Positions 25,067 through 37,469 are shown, counted from the stretch's first letter. The stretch: DNA of 64,000 nt from Armillaria gallica (GCA_037576215.1 JBANDB010000008.1:3224001-3288000); one strand, 5' to 3'. Notes: a model not told the origin generated them from the letters alone. A program made the numbers and translations.

Positions 25067-26255
25067 ATGGTCAAACTTTCGCCTGCCATTAAACATTTGC
25101 TCACCCTCCATAATCCGAACTCTCTGCCAAGTCCAACTACCGCCAGACTCCGCCAGATTCTCTCAAGCACCTACAGAGACGCGCAGTCACGCCAAGCTGA
25201 AACCGGCTGGCTCGTATTGACGGTGAATACAACCCACTGGCATATTAGCCTCGTTGAATAGATTTCGTACTAGACATGCACACTTCTTACGCTTAATCGC
25301 CCTCCTACATTGGCTCACTTCTATCGTTTCATAACCGATACCGATGAGACCACAGGGGGTCGTAAAAGCAGCGTTCTGGAAGCTGTCAATAAGGCTGCCC
25401 TCGTGCGAGAATCCGCATTGAAGAGTACAATCTTCGTCGGCGTTCCTCGGGTATGATTTGGTCTTATCGAGACGCCCTTCTTACGACATTCGAGAATTTC
25501 AGGTTATCTTATCCCTGGCAGCGTTGAATGAAGTAATTGACGACGAGGTAAAGGCGGCCTTGAGGAAGGATTCTCGCAGGTACGCAGCCTACACTCTGCT
25601 CAAATTTCCCATCGGGCCTTTAAATCTTTATTTCCATTGGGCATTAATCTTATTCATGCAGAATTTCGACTCCCGAGAACATCGAATCGACCCTTGTGCG
25701 GGGAAAAGCTCTTTGGGATGCGCTGTATACACCTTATGCCGATAAACTACACGACAAATTGGGCGGTTATCACCCAGATTTCATCTGTGCGTACACGTTC
25801 CCGCTGACTGACACGCATTTCCCAATATTGGCACGTTTTTTATTCCTAAACACGTCTTCCCTCTGCGTGATCCATGGAGGTTTTACATTATCTGATGACG
25901 TATTCCGATAGCTTTCATCATTCAGTGCTACGGTGCCGTGCTTTCGCCTCTTCCGGGAGGGGTGAAGGGATATGCGGACTCGAGCAGCATCGACGATCCT
26001 GACCAGGGAAACCTTAGCCGTACGCTCGGGTCTGTGGTAGGCATCGCTTGTCTACGCTCAGAGGAACGCGTCGTTCCCCAACTCACCAGCCATGTCTTTG
26101 GCCTATTGAAGGCTCGCAATGCGGAGAACGTGAGCAAAGAAGATGCATGGCTCTCCAGTGACGAAGGCACCGAATGGGTTATTCGTACCGTGGACACGAT
26201 CGTAGATGGCGTAAAATCAGATGGCCAGGAGTTCCACGAGAAAGTGAAATTGTGA
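25067..26255 (+). CDS. AhpD-like / carboxymuconolactone decarboxylase-fold protein
   Basis: Exons join to a protein of about 290 aa starting MVKLSPAIKHLLTLHNP. Recognisable blocks are LRQILSSTYRDAQSRQ, GWLVLTTCTLLTLNRPPTLAHFYRF, ESALKSTIFVGVPR, RISTPENIESTLVRGKALWDALY, HPDF and, near the end, GSVVGIACLRSEERVVPQLTSHVFGLLKA. This layout matches a fungal family with the AhpD-like fold. The classical CxxC of AhpD is not obvious in the reconstructed frame; a single Cys lies in IACL. The biochemical role is therefore open; some relatives look mitochondrial. Four short introns, all GT-AG. Tandem with and downstream of the GH128 gene. Confidence 0.7.
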
Positions 26256-26690
26256 ACAACGAGAGGGGGTCTTGTGATTGCGGACTGATGGGAATTTCGA
26301 TACATGTACTGTATGTACTCTGTACAAACCTCGGTTCTAGTTATGTTTTGATGGTGAAGTGTTATCCAATCATGGAGACTTGTCGGAGTGCTCGAGATCA
26401 GTGTGTATGACATCTTTGCCACGATGCAGACCGCGGCTCGCATCGTGCCCAAATGATTTCATCGCGGCCTGGGTTCTTTTTTGCCGCACTCCTTCACGTG
26501 AAGCACAAGTTTGATGCGTGGATTCACTATCGATGAAAGTGTTTCCGGTTATGTCGTTGGCCTTTGACATGTATTTGTCTGAAAATCATAGATATGCAAA
26601 ACCCCCGAACACGTAGAATATGGTACAGGTCATGGAACCAAAGGAGATACTAGAACAAAACACCACTACATATTCTCTCACATCTGGCTT
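26256..26690. other. Convergent intergenic region
   Basis: About 435 bp between the 3' ends of two convergent genes; no gene recognised. Confidence 0.5.
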
Positions 26691-27511
26691 TTACTTCAGG
26701 TTGAACAACGCGCAGAAACGGTAGAGCATCGCGGTAACAGTAACCATGTCCATAATCGGTGGGTGCATCTTTCGTGATTCAGTAAGTGTATAGCGTTCAA
26801 GACCACATCGGGCTTACCACTGTTCCTGAGCCTGCCGTCCGTATGAAGTGGAGCTCACCGTACACATCGCCGATCTGGTAACGTGTTGGATGTGTAGGGC
26901 GGAAGAAGGCAATAACAGCGCCATTCGCATCTTGGAGCTACGTCGTTGACGTGAGCCATAAAGTATTGCGTCGTACAAATCAAAAACTTACCACGATGTC
27001 CGAGCTGGTAGTACTAGGACGCCACCTATATTGCTGACCGTCTGGACCATTGAAAACACGAGAACCCTGGAAAACGTCGTTTCATCAGTCGGACATCACG
27101 GTCAAAAAAGGTGAACTGCTCACGTATATGCGTGGGTCCGCCAGAACAAGGTCGGACATCGGCAAAGTGTTCTACAAGACGTAACGTCAGAGTGGGTTTT
27201 GCGACGAGGACGTAGCGCGGGCTGAAAACTTACCTTGCCGATGACTATACGACCAAGACCGCCGTTGGCAGCCCACTCAAGTTTCGCGACACGGTCTTCC
27301 TTGTTCGTTCGGATGGACCGCCATAGTGTGGTCACGCTCTGCCCGTTGGGATTTACGGTAGTCTAAGAATACGACGGTCAGTCTATGGTTCCTTGACTGC
27401 GAATCCTAGTCGTACCTGAAATCGATATAGGACGCCCCAAGAGTTGAACAACTGACTTTCTCGAGGGTCCTGGTTGGTCCAAGACAAGATGTCATCGGAA
27501 GGGGTGGCCAT
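26691..27511 (-). CDS. DUF6593 domain protein B
   Basis: The ATG at 27511 begins MATPSDDILSWTNQDPRES. Exons read through LFNSWGVLYRFQTTVNPNG, TTLWRSIRTNKEDRVAKLEW, GRIVIGKNTLPMSDLVLAD, SRVFNGPDGQQYRWRP, LQDANGAVIAFFRPTHPTRY, GDVYGELHFIRTAGSGTV and MHPPIMDMVTVTAMLYRFCAL, ending NLK with TAA at 26693-26691. Five introns, all canonical. Same domain class as the gene at 16484-17236 but a different subgroup (the two share only scattered positions), so they are not a recent tandem duplicate. Function unknown. Confidence 0.85.
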
Positions 27512-28627
27512 TTCTGAGGAGATAAGATTCAGAGGAAGGAGGGGAGAGAGAAGTCGGAGTAGCGGGAGTGCTTGGAGAAGCTTGACCAGAGTACTTCCAA
27601 ACTTTATACTCGGAGGGAGAGGTCAAATTGGTAAATCTGTTCATGTTGACCTTTTCACCGAAAGCCCAAAGGAACGATCGGGAACGTGTCGACCGCGAAA
27701 GATAAAGGTGACGCCGTGAACGTGTTACAGAAGTCTAGGGCTTAATCACGGCCAGCCTTGGACGGTGGAGTAAGACTCCGATTGTAAGTAAAGCCAGGAT
27801 GATCGATTCGAAAAAAAACCATACGAATCAAGAGTAAGCACTGAAATTTCTTGCAACACGCCTCGTCGCAGTTTGTCAATAATCGGCATGGGCCGAGAGT
27901 TCCTCCCGCATTGACACAGAATGTATACGTGGTACGGACAGTCAATGTGGCACATGAGGAAAACCACGGCGTATCAGTTCGCTCGTGAAAGAAGGATTGT
28001 TCAATACTGACCGTCTCCTTGTCCATGGGGCCACCTGTATAAGGAAGTTGTGAAACCAGATAGTGGATTGGGCTTCGAAGGGACGACATGAACGTGTAAC
28101 CTGTATCCGGGGCTTAGGACAGCATGTTGACGGTGAGGTTCACTTTGTGACGGCGTTACTGAATCCGGCTGAAAGCTGAGGAAGATAAGGTAGATTTATG
28201 GGTTGTCTTGCTCAAGTCCGACTTCTTAATGAAAAATATGAACTGCCGGTGTTGGAAGGACATACAAGGTAGTCGACGCCGGAAATCTAAAGGGTCAGAA
28301 ATGGAAATACATGGACTCGGTGGTGGATCCGTATACAAGGAACAGTAACAGGCTCTCGCCCAAAGACTGGGCAATCAATCAGCAAAGGCTATTCTCAATC
28401 CAAAATTCGGCTCTCACAAATAGAGACCTGAGGCGAAATCTCAGGCTGCAAGGCTGATTTTGAACGGCTCGGATTATAGATAGTGTTATTAATGATCTAC
28501 TGCTATTAGGCACCGACGCCGACATCGACCAAACGGAACATGACAGCAATCTGGGAGCTAGATAAGATCGAGGACTCTTTCACAAACGAAGACAAATTTA
28601 ATGCAAGTTCCACTTACAGGGACGCGC
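27512..28627. other. Intergenic, no supportable gene
   Basis: About 1.1 kb. On the minus strand 27742-28089 is open for 115 codons and Cys-rich in its C-terminal half, but I recognise no family and see no clear splice extension, so I do not call it a gene. Confidence 0.4.
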
Positions 28628-29114
28628 TCAAGGAATAACCCGAACGCCCAGCGATTTGGCGCTGCCGACGACCATCCTGGCGACAGACTCCAGAGGCAGA
28701 TGCTTCATGTGGTCATCGGTGGATTTTATTCTGGCAATTTCGTAGACGTGCTTCAGACTGACAGTCCCATTGAATTCGTGACCAGGCTTTCCGGTGCCCT
28801 GCTCAATTCCGGCAGCCTGTTTGAGAAGGTAGGTGGTGGGGGGCGTTTTTGTGACGAACGAAAAGGTTCGATCAGGTCGGACGCGTATAATTGTTGGAGT
28901 TGGTGTCCCCGGTGAAATATGGGCTGTTTTTGCATTGAACTCCTTGCAAAAGTCCATGGATTTGACGCCACGGGCACCAAGCGCTGGACCGACTGGCGGC
29001 GTAGGTGCAGCTTTCCCAGCCGCGATTAGAATTCGCTAAGAAATTTTTATCAAAAAGTTTACATGACAGCAGCACAGAAAATACCACAAGCTGGTCCTTC
29101 GCAGTTGCCGCCAT
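28628..29114 (-). CDS. Mitochondrial large-subunit ribosomal protein uL11m
   Basis: Two exons (29114-29085 and 29035-28628) encode 145 aa. The first exon gives MAATAKDQLV. The second has the uL11 N-domain (ILIAAGKAAPTPPVGPALG, the loop that contacts the GTPase centre; DFCKEFNAKT), then IIRVRPDRTFSFVTKTPPTTY, and the RNA-binding C-domain LKHVYEIARIKSTD, ending SLGVRVIP. Length and blocks match mitochondrial/bacterial-type L11 rather than cytosolic uL11. It binds the L7/L12 stalk base of the mitoribosome. It is divergent from the aminopeptidase gene with only 135 bp between start codons. Confidence 0.92.
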
Positions 29115-29249
29115 GACTGAAAAGAATCAAGATACGGAATAGGAAGGCCAACGTGACGTAATCCGACAGGCGACGTCACTCAGTCCAAGTGCCTCGCGAC
29201 GGGTTGCTCGTTCCCCTTCCTGGTCACCTACCCTTCCTTCCTTACCACC
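29115..29249. promoter_or_regulatory. 135-bp bidirectional promoter with two CRE/ATF-like sites
   Basis: Between the divergent starts of uL11m (29114) and the M28 peptidase (29250). TGACGTAA lies at 29154-29161 and CGACGTCA at 29171-29178, one helical turn and a half apart. Both resemble bZIP (CREB/ATF) half-site pairs, TGACGTMA. Their binding factor is unknown; the assignment is from consensus similarity only. Confidence 0.45.
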
Positions 29250-31339
29250 ATGAAGTCACTCTCGCTCCTTTTGCCTCTCGTCTGCCTCGCTGCAGCGTCG
29301 CCCGTAGTGCTAGATCAGCATGCATTCCAATACTCGGCAACTGAACCGGGCTATCATTTAGATCTAGGCGCTCAAAGACTCGTCCAAACGGAGGGGCAAG
29401 CCCCAGTTTGGATGACTGAACTGGACAAGGTGCCAACTTCCTTCTCCCGTCTCTTTACATCACTCAGATTACTCAAGATCAAGCTGAAAGCGCAAGGCGC
29501 CAAATTTTTCGACATGTGAGCTGTTCATCACTATCTCGACTTAGTATTTACCGAGTTTATATATAGCACCGACTCCCAGGACTTGGAATCCTTTGCCTTC
29601 GCCCGGATCCACCGCAAGTGTATGTGAACCCATCCGTTCTTAGTCACGGCCCCAACCAGCAAACATGTGTCGTCATAGCTTCGTATCCGTCACCGAACGC
29701 CACTGAGAAAGTGAAGCCTATTTTGAGGACGCTATCTACTAAAGGTCCAAAGGAGAACTTGGAGAAATTCAGTAGCTTTCGGACAAGGTGTACGTTTGCT
29801 CACCTTCTAATCCCTCCGGTCTTTCATTCACTCCTTCTCAGATTACCGCAGTGACGTGAGACTAGTGCCTTGCTGTTCGACGCGTGTTCAATCAATTCAT
29901 TAATAGACCGGGAAGCAAAGTCAACAATGGCTTCTTTCAAAGATATCCGAGGTGTGCTCTGTTAGTTCGACTTCCATTTGCCGTGTATAACATCCCATAC
30001 AGATAACCGACCTATGGGGTTCAGCGTCTCTACGATCTCGCATCAGTTTCACAGAGTTTGCCCATTCTTGGGGCCAGAACAGTATCGTTGAGTGCCCTTC
30101 CCCAGGTTCAAGCTCTGGCTCATCGTCTCCAAGATTGTACGCATTAATGGGACAGACGCAAGCGAGGACGTCATCATTATATCCGCGCATCAGGATAGGT
30201 ACGTGCTCTGACGTTCCTGTTAGCGTCATCAGTTTATTGGGATTTGTGATAGCACCAACATGTGGCCGTTCTTACCCGCTCCTGGTAAGGGCATCTGTTA
30301 CCTCGTATGTCGTCATGTTTTTGACTTTGTTTCTAGGTGCCGACGGTATTGATGAACTTTGGTCCATGATCGAGGGTCTGCCCTGACTTCAGTTTCAGAT
30401 GACGGCTCCGGTAGTGTTACGATTCTTGAATCGTATCGAGCACTACTCAACGCCAATTTCCACCCAAAGAAGACTCTGGAGTTCCACTGGTACTCCGCAG
30501 AGGTAGGCGTAATGAGGAATTTCGTGCAATATGTTCATAACATTTACATATACAGGAAGGAGGACTCCTTGGCTCCCAGGCTGTTGCGCGTGACTATGCT
30601 TCGCGGTCTGTGAATGTTATTGCTATGAGCCAGGTACGACATTGTGTGTCCTTCGCGGAGTCCGAATGTTCAACTTCAACCAGTTCGACATGACTGCATG
30701 GGTCAAGGTGAGCCCTGCGGATGCACATCGTTGTTCTTATTAACATGTGGCAGCGTGGTACTCGGGAAGAAGTCGGAATTATCACCGACTATGTCGACGC
30801 GGAGTACATCAATACCCTCGCGATTCGATTATGTCACTGACCCAGAATCTGCCTAGACTCACACAGTTTAACAAAGCACTTGTTGAAACATACCTAGACA
30901 TCCCTTACGTAGAGGTAAGGATGAACTTTTAAAGATTGAATCACTATCATCTAACCGTCTTCAAGACTGCGTGTGGATACGCTTGCAGTGACCAGTACGT
31001 ACCTTCTGTGATTTTTGTTGCGTCTTTCGTTATGACTGTTTCACAGCGCGTCTTGGGGCAAGGCAGGATACCCAAGTGCTTTCACAATTGGTAAGAGTAA
31101 TGATTCTTCAAGGATGTTGACTTTAACGGGTTATTTATAGAGAGCACCTTTGAGAATTCGAACAAGAACATTCATTCCACGAACGAGTGCGCTTTTCTCC
31201 TCTTTTGCTCACGATCATCATTCTCATGGGTTCAATCAGTCGGATTGACATCTCGGATGAATTCAGCTTCACTCACATGCTAGAATTTTCCAAGCTTGCT
31301 GTAGCGTTCGCGGTTGAGCTGGGTGGATGGTCCAATTAG
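29250..31339 (+). CDS. Secreted M28 zinc aminopeptidase, leucine aminopeptidase 1-like
   Basis: Signal peptide [18 protein letters not shown], then a propeptide-like segment. The mature enzyme can be read across about 16 introns: [43 protein letters not shown] (zinc His), APGADDDGSGSV (bridging Asp), [16 protein letters not shown] (catalytic Glu and ligand), [26 protein letters not shown] (ligand Asp), CGYACSDHASW (last His and a Cys pair), ending [14 protein letters not shown] with TAG at 31337. All five metal ligands are present. Apparent stops near 30090 and 30835 vanish when introns are placed (acceptors CCAAG and CCTAG). A 9-nt exon (30337-30345) carries the catalytic Asp codon. Secreted or vacuolar peptide trimming is the expected role. 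Confidence 0.88.
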
Positions 31340-33660
31340 ACTTCTTTTCATTAAAGTATCAGATCATCATAATCCAGTGATACGTTACATCCAGCTTCAG
31401 TATGTACTTTTTGACCTTTAACGTTTGACTTTTAATGTGGACAAATATTGTTCACTCACGATTCACTCGGTGTCAGAACCTATCCATGAAGATGGGAATG
31501 TATTAGTTTGAAAGCAATTCAAAGTCCAATAAAAATGGCTCACACTACTGGTTGATGCGTCCGAACCCGACTTTGAATCGCAGGTGTTCAAGAGGCGATT
31601 CATTGGGTTAGGACAATACTGTAGTCATACCATTAGAGTATCCCTCAGCAGAAAAGGCAAAGTCCTTGGTGCCTCTGAAAGTCAGGTTAGCTTCCAATTT
31701 TGACCGAACGTAGTGCCAAAATCTTTCCGACTAGTATCGTAGACTAGTTACTGTTTTAGATATCCAGCCTTATTCTCTTAAGGATGGACCGAAATGAAGA
31801 GCAAATCAGAAACTAATGCCCTGTCGGCGGAGATTTTTTTGGGATTTGTTGATTGAAGTGTGATTAGCGATTGAGTCATCGACACGAGCTAGCCTTTTGT
31901 TGGATGACTGGCTTCCCAGTCATGAATCAGATACTCAACGTTCATCGTGATTACGACAAGTCGACTTGAACATGGAAGGAAATTGACGCTTAATTCTTCT
32001 CACAAAAACTGTGCAATGGCTAGTCGACGTCAGGAGTTCAGAGATGGCGAAAATTCTCCTGTCAAATCATCCATTGATTCCGCACACGCATTAGTCTCAT
32101 CAGCGCAGAATGGTATATTCACAGCACAATATTGGAAAGTAAACTTTCTTAGAAGAAATTATGGATATTTGATATAGTCCGCGATCGTATGCCACGAAGG
32201 TATACGTCCAACCGGCCGTAGCAAAGCTGATATTACCCTTTGCCTGTCAATTACGAGTGTCAAATACAGTAGAGTCGGGATGCTGTTATCGGACCTTTTC
32301 CGACGTCGAAAAACTGTAGACACAGTGTTTCCACGCGTGCATCATGATATCGTGCTTATTGGCAGAATGTCATTGGGTACCAATACCATTCGGGCGCGGT
32401 TGGACGGAACTTGAGAGATTCGATGTATATTAGTGCCCATCGCAATCTAGATAGAAGCTGGGAAATCCGCCGTACTAGCCGGGGAACGTGGTTCAACTGC
32501 CCTGTAAGACGGGGCGGAAAGTTGAGATTTCTACCCGAAGTCGTCCCCACCAGAGTTGGAATTTGCTTCCGAGTCATCATCATCCTTCGCCGATCCCAGA
32601 GACCTCGAGAAAGGCCGGGACCGGCTCTATTGGCGAAGAGCAGGTGATCGTTCGAAATTGGTGTTGGTTATTGGTCAAGACGACACGCTCTTCGCATTCT
32701 TGAGCCGCATCCTGGGTTATCATTGTAGCCACACAAAGATCCGTACCGGCAGTCCAGGACAGCGTCTGCGACAATCTGTGGACCACGAGTATCATCGGTG
32801 TCATTCCGCGGAATCCTGGACGGCACGCCGGGGAAGTAAGGAGAATGATATCCCCGGAGACCCCAATCGCTCCACGATCAAATTGAGTTCGTTGGCGTGG
32901 ATTGCCTGTGTGAAGTATTAGCGCGCAAGATCATGGCAAGTCCGGCAGGGCGAGAACACTGTCGTACTACATGTTTATTTCAGAATACCGCCAGTTACAC
33001 CGCCACAAGTGGTTTTCCAATGATATCAACTCGCAGTTCCGTACTGGTACAAGGAGGGACATACCAGTGGTTTCCAAACCCGACTTCACGCAAAACATTG
33101 GAATATCCGCAGCCCACATCGGATGACATATCCAATACCGCCAGTTGATTGCATCCGAGATTGGTCGACTTCAAAGTCCGTAAGACGCGAACCTTCTTTC
33201 ATTTCGGACACGACTTAGCTTCAATCTCTCAGATAGCTCTGATGATTACAAACTCTTGGGGATTGCGTAAGACTGGCCCTTCAATATGATATTCCTTGCT
33301 ATTTGAGCGAGTTGAATCGATATAAGAAATCGAACATCCTCTTTCGGAGTGTAACGGTACTCCTGATAATCTCTGATAACGGTGTGAGAAGGATCTTTCA
33401 TGAATAGGCGCGGGTTCAATTATTATGGCACCTTACCTGAGTCTGCAGCGACCTCTACGGGTGTCACACACAGAAATGACTTTCAGGGCTAGAAAGAGGA
33501 GAAAGCTCAGCGCCTAGTGAATCTAGAGCTGGAGCTTGGTCGTGAACGGCTACCATCAGGAAGAAAGTGTTAGGTTCAGCTCATCTTTACGTAAGATCAA
33601 GTTTAGACTGCGATTTCGACCGGCTAGGCGGAAACTTTGAATAGTCTACCTCGTTTTGCT
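31340..33660. other. 2.3 kb stretch without a supportable gene
   Basis: The longest plausible frame is 32556-32921 plus, acidic at first (SSSSFADPRDLEKGRDRLY) and then atypical. Other frames at 31947-32177 and 32897-33148 are short and unjoined. No family or repeat type recognised. It may hold a decayed gene. Confidence 0.4.
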
Positions 33661-34276
33661 TCATTCAAATTCTTCGTGCCTTTTTGACAGAATATCAAAG
33701 ACGGAGTCGTCGCCAGTGATAACAATTTGACCGTCGGAGTCAGGTGAACGACGTCGGTAACCTGTTAAAATTTAACAGAAGGGTTGTTAGGAGCCGCAAT
33801 AAATCCAAGCCTCTGCGCCATATCACATTAACGAGCTGGAGCTACTGGTGGCAAATCATCGAGGTCGATTTCGAATCCCTGTCAGGTTTGGGAGTTTGAC
33901 GGTGCCCGGGAATCAAAACACGACCTCCAGGAGTGAACGCCAGATTAACGTCTCTGAACGTGCACTCAAGCCACAACAAAAAATAGATCGGTTTCAAATA
34001 CTGATGGTGGGCGAACGCCTCCGGCAAAAAACTGAAAGTTGCGGTCGTGTTGTATCTGTATCACGTCACAGGTGGCCAACAAGATGCAGCAAGCAAGAGT
34101 CCGCCACTCAAAACTCGATAAGTCAAGAATGCGTTCAAGGCCCTGAGTTCTTTGAGAAGGGGTCTCGATTGTAGTCTGTACCCCATGAGTCCCGAAATTA
34201 ATGGCTAAGAGTGTAACCGGTGAACGAACTTCAATTCCGCCCACTTACCCTTACCGAAGGCAGGTTTTCGAAGAAC
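33661..34276 (-). CDS. Unknown gene, C-terminal exons (probable membrane protein)
   Basis: The last exon is convincing: YRRRSPDSDGQIVITGDDS then VFDILSKRHEEFE and TGA at 33663-33661. It is joined by a good intron (GTTAAT ... TTTTAACAG) to an exon ending GFEIDLDDLPPVAPA. Upstream minus-strand patches (ALNAFLTYRVLSGGLLLAASCWPP; YLKPIYFLLWLECTFRDVNL) are hydrophobic and look like membrane helices, and a small exon at about 34276-34255 reads FFENLPS. I could not connect these exons into one frame or find the start, and do not recognise the family. It ends tail-first in the same direction as Dus3, about 200 bp downstream of it. Confidence 0.4.
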
Positions 34277-34489
34277 CTATAGCAAGATCAGTCACTAGAA
34301 ACTCGAAACTGTGAAGGAGAGTTTTCTTTGTTCTTCATTACGGGGATAATCTCATACTCATGGCTATGACCGATTCTCCATCCGTCCTGCTGGTGAACCT
34401 TTCTGCCAGCCAAATCAGGTTTTAATATTAGAAGACAAGAGGCATACATACTACGTGGTTTGGAGCCCTTTGTACGTCTAACTCAACGT

Positions 34490-37128
34490 TCAACCCTGAC
34501 TTTCATACGAGTTGCTCTTATGCTTTGGTGTGAAGGACCAGGTCTCTGGCGCAGGTCCGAGGAACATCTCCGATATTTTGACCCAGTCTCTGCTATCATC
34601 ACCAGCGAGCAACGTTTCTGACCTCTGGCGTTAGCAGGGTGTTACGGAACCAGTCTTGCAGATGCTCACCTAGGTCGTCTCTTCCTCGGAACGCTGGCGC
34701 GCGATCATTGATACGTCCAGGCAATCGTTCCAGCAGCCCGATTGGGGTGTAGCGATACTGGAACGAGAGTGACTCGCAAAGGTACCGGCGCGTTGCGTTT
34801 ACGCCTGCAGTATCAGTCCCAAAATGACTACAAACCTACGTCAGAAGCATGGTGCAAGTGAGAAACGTGATGGATGTACCTCAACCCATATTCGGTATAC
34901 TACATGCCTCGTCAAAAGGGTACGATAAACTCAGATCGACCTCCATACCTTTCTAATCAAGTCTAACCGCTCGCGGGAGCTTATGTCCCATTCTCTGTGC
35001 TCCTTGATTTCTGTAAATATCCAAGGCTTTATGAGGGCGCCTCTTGCGACCATGACACCGTCAACACCACTCTGCTCCACACACGACCAGTAGTCTTGTG
35101 ACGAAAAACAGTCTCCTCCTCCGAAGATCGGTACAGGAGCAACTTGAGAATCAAAGTTAGCATCAGCAGACCGGGTGCGGCATGCAACTTACGGTCTTCC
35201 TCTGCTTCCTTTGAACGAACCGCCTCCACGCATTGTTTAATGTAATCCCAATCGGCCAACTTCGTATACCTCTGCTGTCGGGTGCGACCATGCAACTAAA
35301 AACCGACCCTGATTTAATTTACGATCAAAGACGCATATTCGAACTCCTACAGTGAGGCAGCTCGCTCCAAACTCCGTGCTCAAACGAGGCATTAGCTTAT
35401 GCACAATATTTCGGCCTTCCTTTACGCCCGTCCTTAGTTTGACAGTGACGGGAATTTCTCCGAGAGCCTTGTTCATGCCGACGACTATCCGACCTAGCTT
35501 TCCCGCAGCATCGAGCACTGAAAGTTGTGATTATTAGAAAATGCAAAAGGGTGCGAGCCAGAACATACAGGCAGAACCGCTTCCTGATTTGAACACCAAA
35601 TCTATGGGACATCCGCAGTTGAGGTCAACAAAGTCGACATTGCTTCCAATTTCTTTTGCGATGACTTCGGCTGTTGGGACCAGCGTGTTTGGCTTATTTC
35701 CGGCCACCTGTACACCGAATATAGACTCAGAAGGGTGCCGTCTTACGAGCGACCACTCCTCCTTGGAGCCTGACAAGAAAGACGTAGCTAAACCCACTTC
35801 AAGTAGTCACAAAAGGCAATTAGAAAACTGTATGTAAAATGAATGATGAAGGTCGTACTTTCACCACAGGTAATATCAGCGCCATACGTTACGCACAGTC
35901 GGCGGAACGGCTATGGATGAAATGAGCTGAGATGGAGAGTAATTAATTGACGAGATCAACATACTAGATTGCCCACAGTAGTAAGAGGCGCGAGGTCTGA
36001 TGGCTCGCTGTTGGTTCACAGCGCGGGACTAGAGGGAGAAGCACATACAAGTCTTCCCTGCCCAATTGAGCCGCTTCTTTTCGCTGAAGCGTACAGGAAC
36101 ATCAGGAGTATCTGCTTGAGAGGACAAGTCACCCGTGCGCTGCATAACCTTCTCAGATACGGACCCTGAGTTGTCTACGGAGATTTCATTTGCATCTGCG
36201 TTGTTGCTAGCTGGCGCAGACGATGGTTCTAGTTCCATTTCTAATTGTTCTGGCTCCGGAATGGTCGTGGATGCTTTTTCGGACTTTTTGGGGGCATCTT
36301 CGGCAAACTTTTGCTCTTTCATGTAGGCATCGGCGATAGGGAACTGATACTGTCGACCAGATATTAGTGCCAACGCATTTGGAAGTGAAACGAACAGACT
36401 TTTTTCGAACGTAACAGCTTTTGAGCTTCTGAGCCAACAAAGTTGACCTCCTTGGCACTAACAGCGGCATTCGCCATCCTGACCTCATCGGTGACGAGTG
36501 ATAGAGCACCATCTTGGTTGGTCCAGGCATGTGAGCCCAGAAAGCGACACTTGAAACCATATCTGCACTCTCCAAGCTCAGCGAAGACGGGACATGTAGA
36601 CGCGTCAGACAAAGTATCGGGCAGGGTTTCAGGAATAAATGGCGAGTTTGCTGATATTTCTGTTGCCTGCGGCAAACGGATATCGCGAGGTTTGGCGGCT
36701 AAATACGAAGGTATGTCATGATTGAATCGGCATCTAAAAAGGAGTGAGATATGGTACGATATGCTAGAAGGCAAGGCGACGTACTCTGTACCGTGCTCAC
36801 ATACCGCCCCATTGGCAATCTTCCAGCAGAGATCAAACTCATCTCTGACCTTGCCGAACCGTCTGCCCTTATTCTGCCCTCTCTGGGCTTTTTTCTCTTC
36901 CTTGGACATTTTTTTCCGGGATGGTCCAGTTGTATGCGGCTCATCGGAACGCGACGAACTACCTATACGATTTCTACTGCCCTCAGCAGCATCGTCATCC
37001 GGTGCGGAACTTGGTGCTGAGCCTGAGAGTAGATATCTGAGTTACATCAATGCAAAAGTTTCGTTGACAATAGAGGAAAGGACTCACTCTGCCTTTATTG
37101 GGGCCGTTCCAGGTGGAAATTCAGCCAT
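34490..37128 (-). CDS. DUS3: tRNA dihydrouridine(47) synthase Dus3
   Basis: The ATG at 37128 begins [19 protein letters not shown]. The N-terminal half holds two CCCH zinc fingers: [13 protein letters not shown]...CRFNHD and [22 protein letters not shown]. An acidic linker leads to the FMN/TIM-barrel domain: [14 protein letters not shown] start, VGNL-type region, [26 protein letters not shown] (catalytic Cys), [67 protein letters not shown] and the helical domain [19 protein letters not shown]. It ends NSYESQG with TGA at 34492-34490. All joins are canonical GT-AG and in frame. Dus3 reduces U47 in the tRNA variable loop and also acts on some mRNAs in fungi. Confidence 0.92.
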
Positions 37129-37469
37129 CCCTGCCACTGAGCGCTTTGGACAAAAATACACCCCTGACGAGCGGATCAGGCTATGACGCAGGAAATTTTT
37201 CGGGCGGAGATTGAACGCACTTGGCTTGCTACGCTAGTGACCGCGATACGTGAAGATTGCAACTGTTCACGATACCTATACCCTGTATTTTTAGTCTCTC
37301 TGGGCTTGTTTCCTGAAACTCTGGCGTACTAGCTCTCGTATCTGATCCTAAAAGGGCTCCAGCAGCCGTCTCGTACAAAAATTTGCTCTATTTTCCCTGA
37401 AACACCATGCTCATTGCTTTTTTGACTCTAGATATACATTAGTCAACGCTTTGACGCGTTCTAATATTC
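37129..37469. promoter_or_regulatory. Divergent promoter, Dus3 and polyQ/RGG gene
   Basis: 341 bp between divergent start codons, AT-rich toward the plus-strand gene. No specific factor site that I would defend. Confidence 0.35.

Noticed and set aside
30780..30860. Stop codon near the TDYVD motif of the aminopeptidase
   Set aside because: It lies in an intron (GTACATC to CCTAG); the joined exon reads [12 protein letters not shown] as expected.
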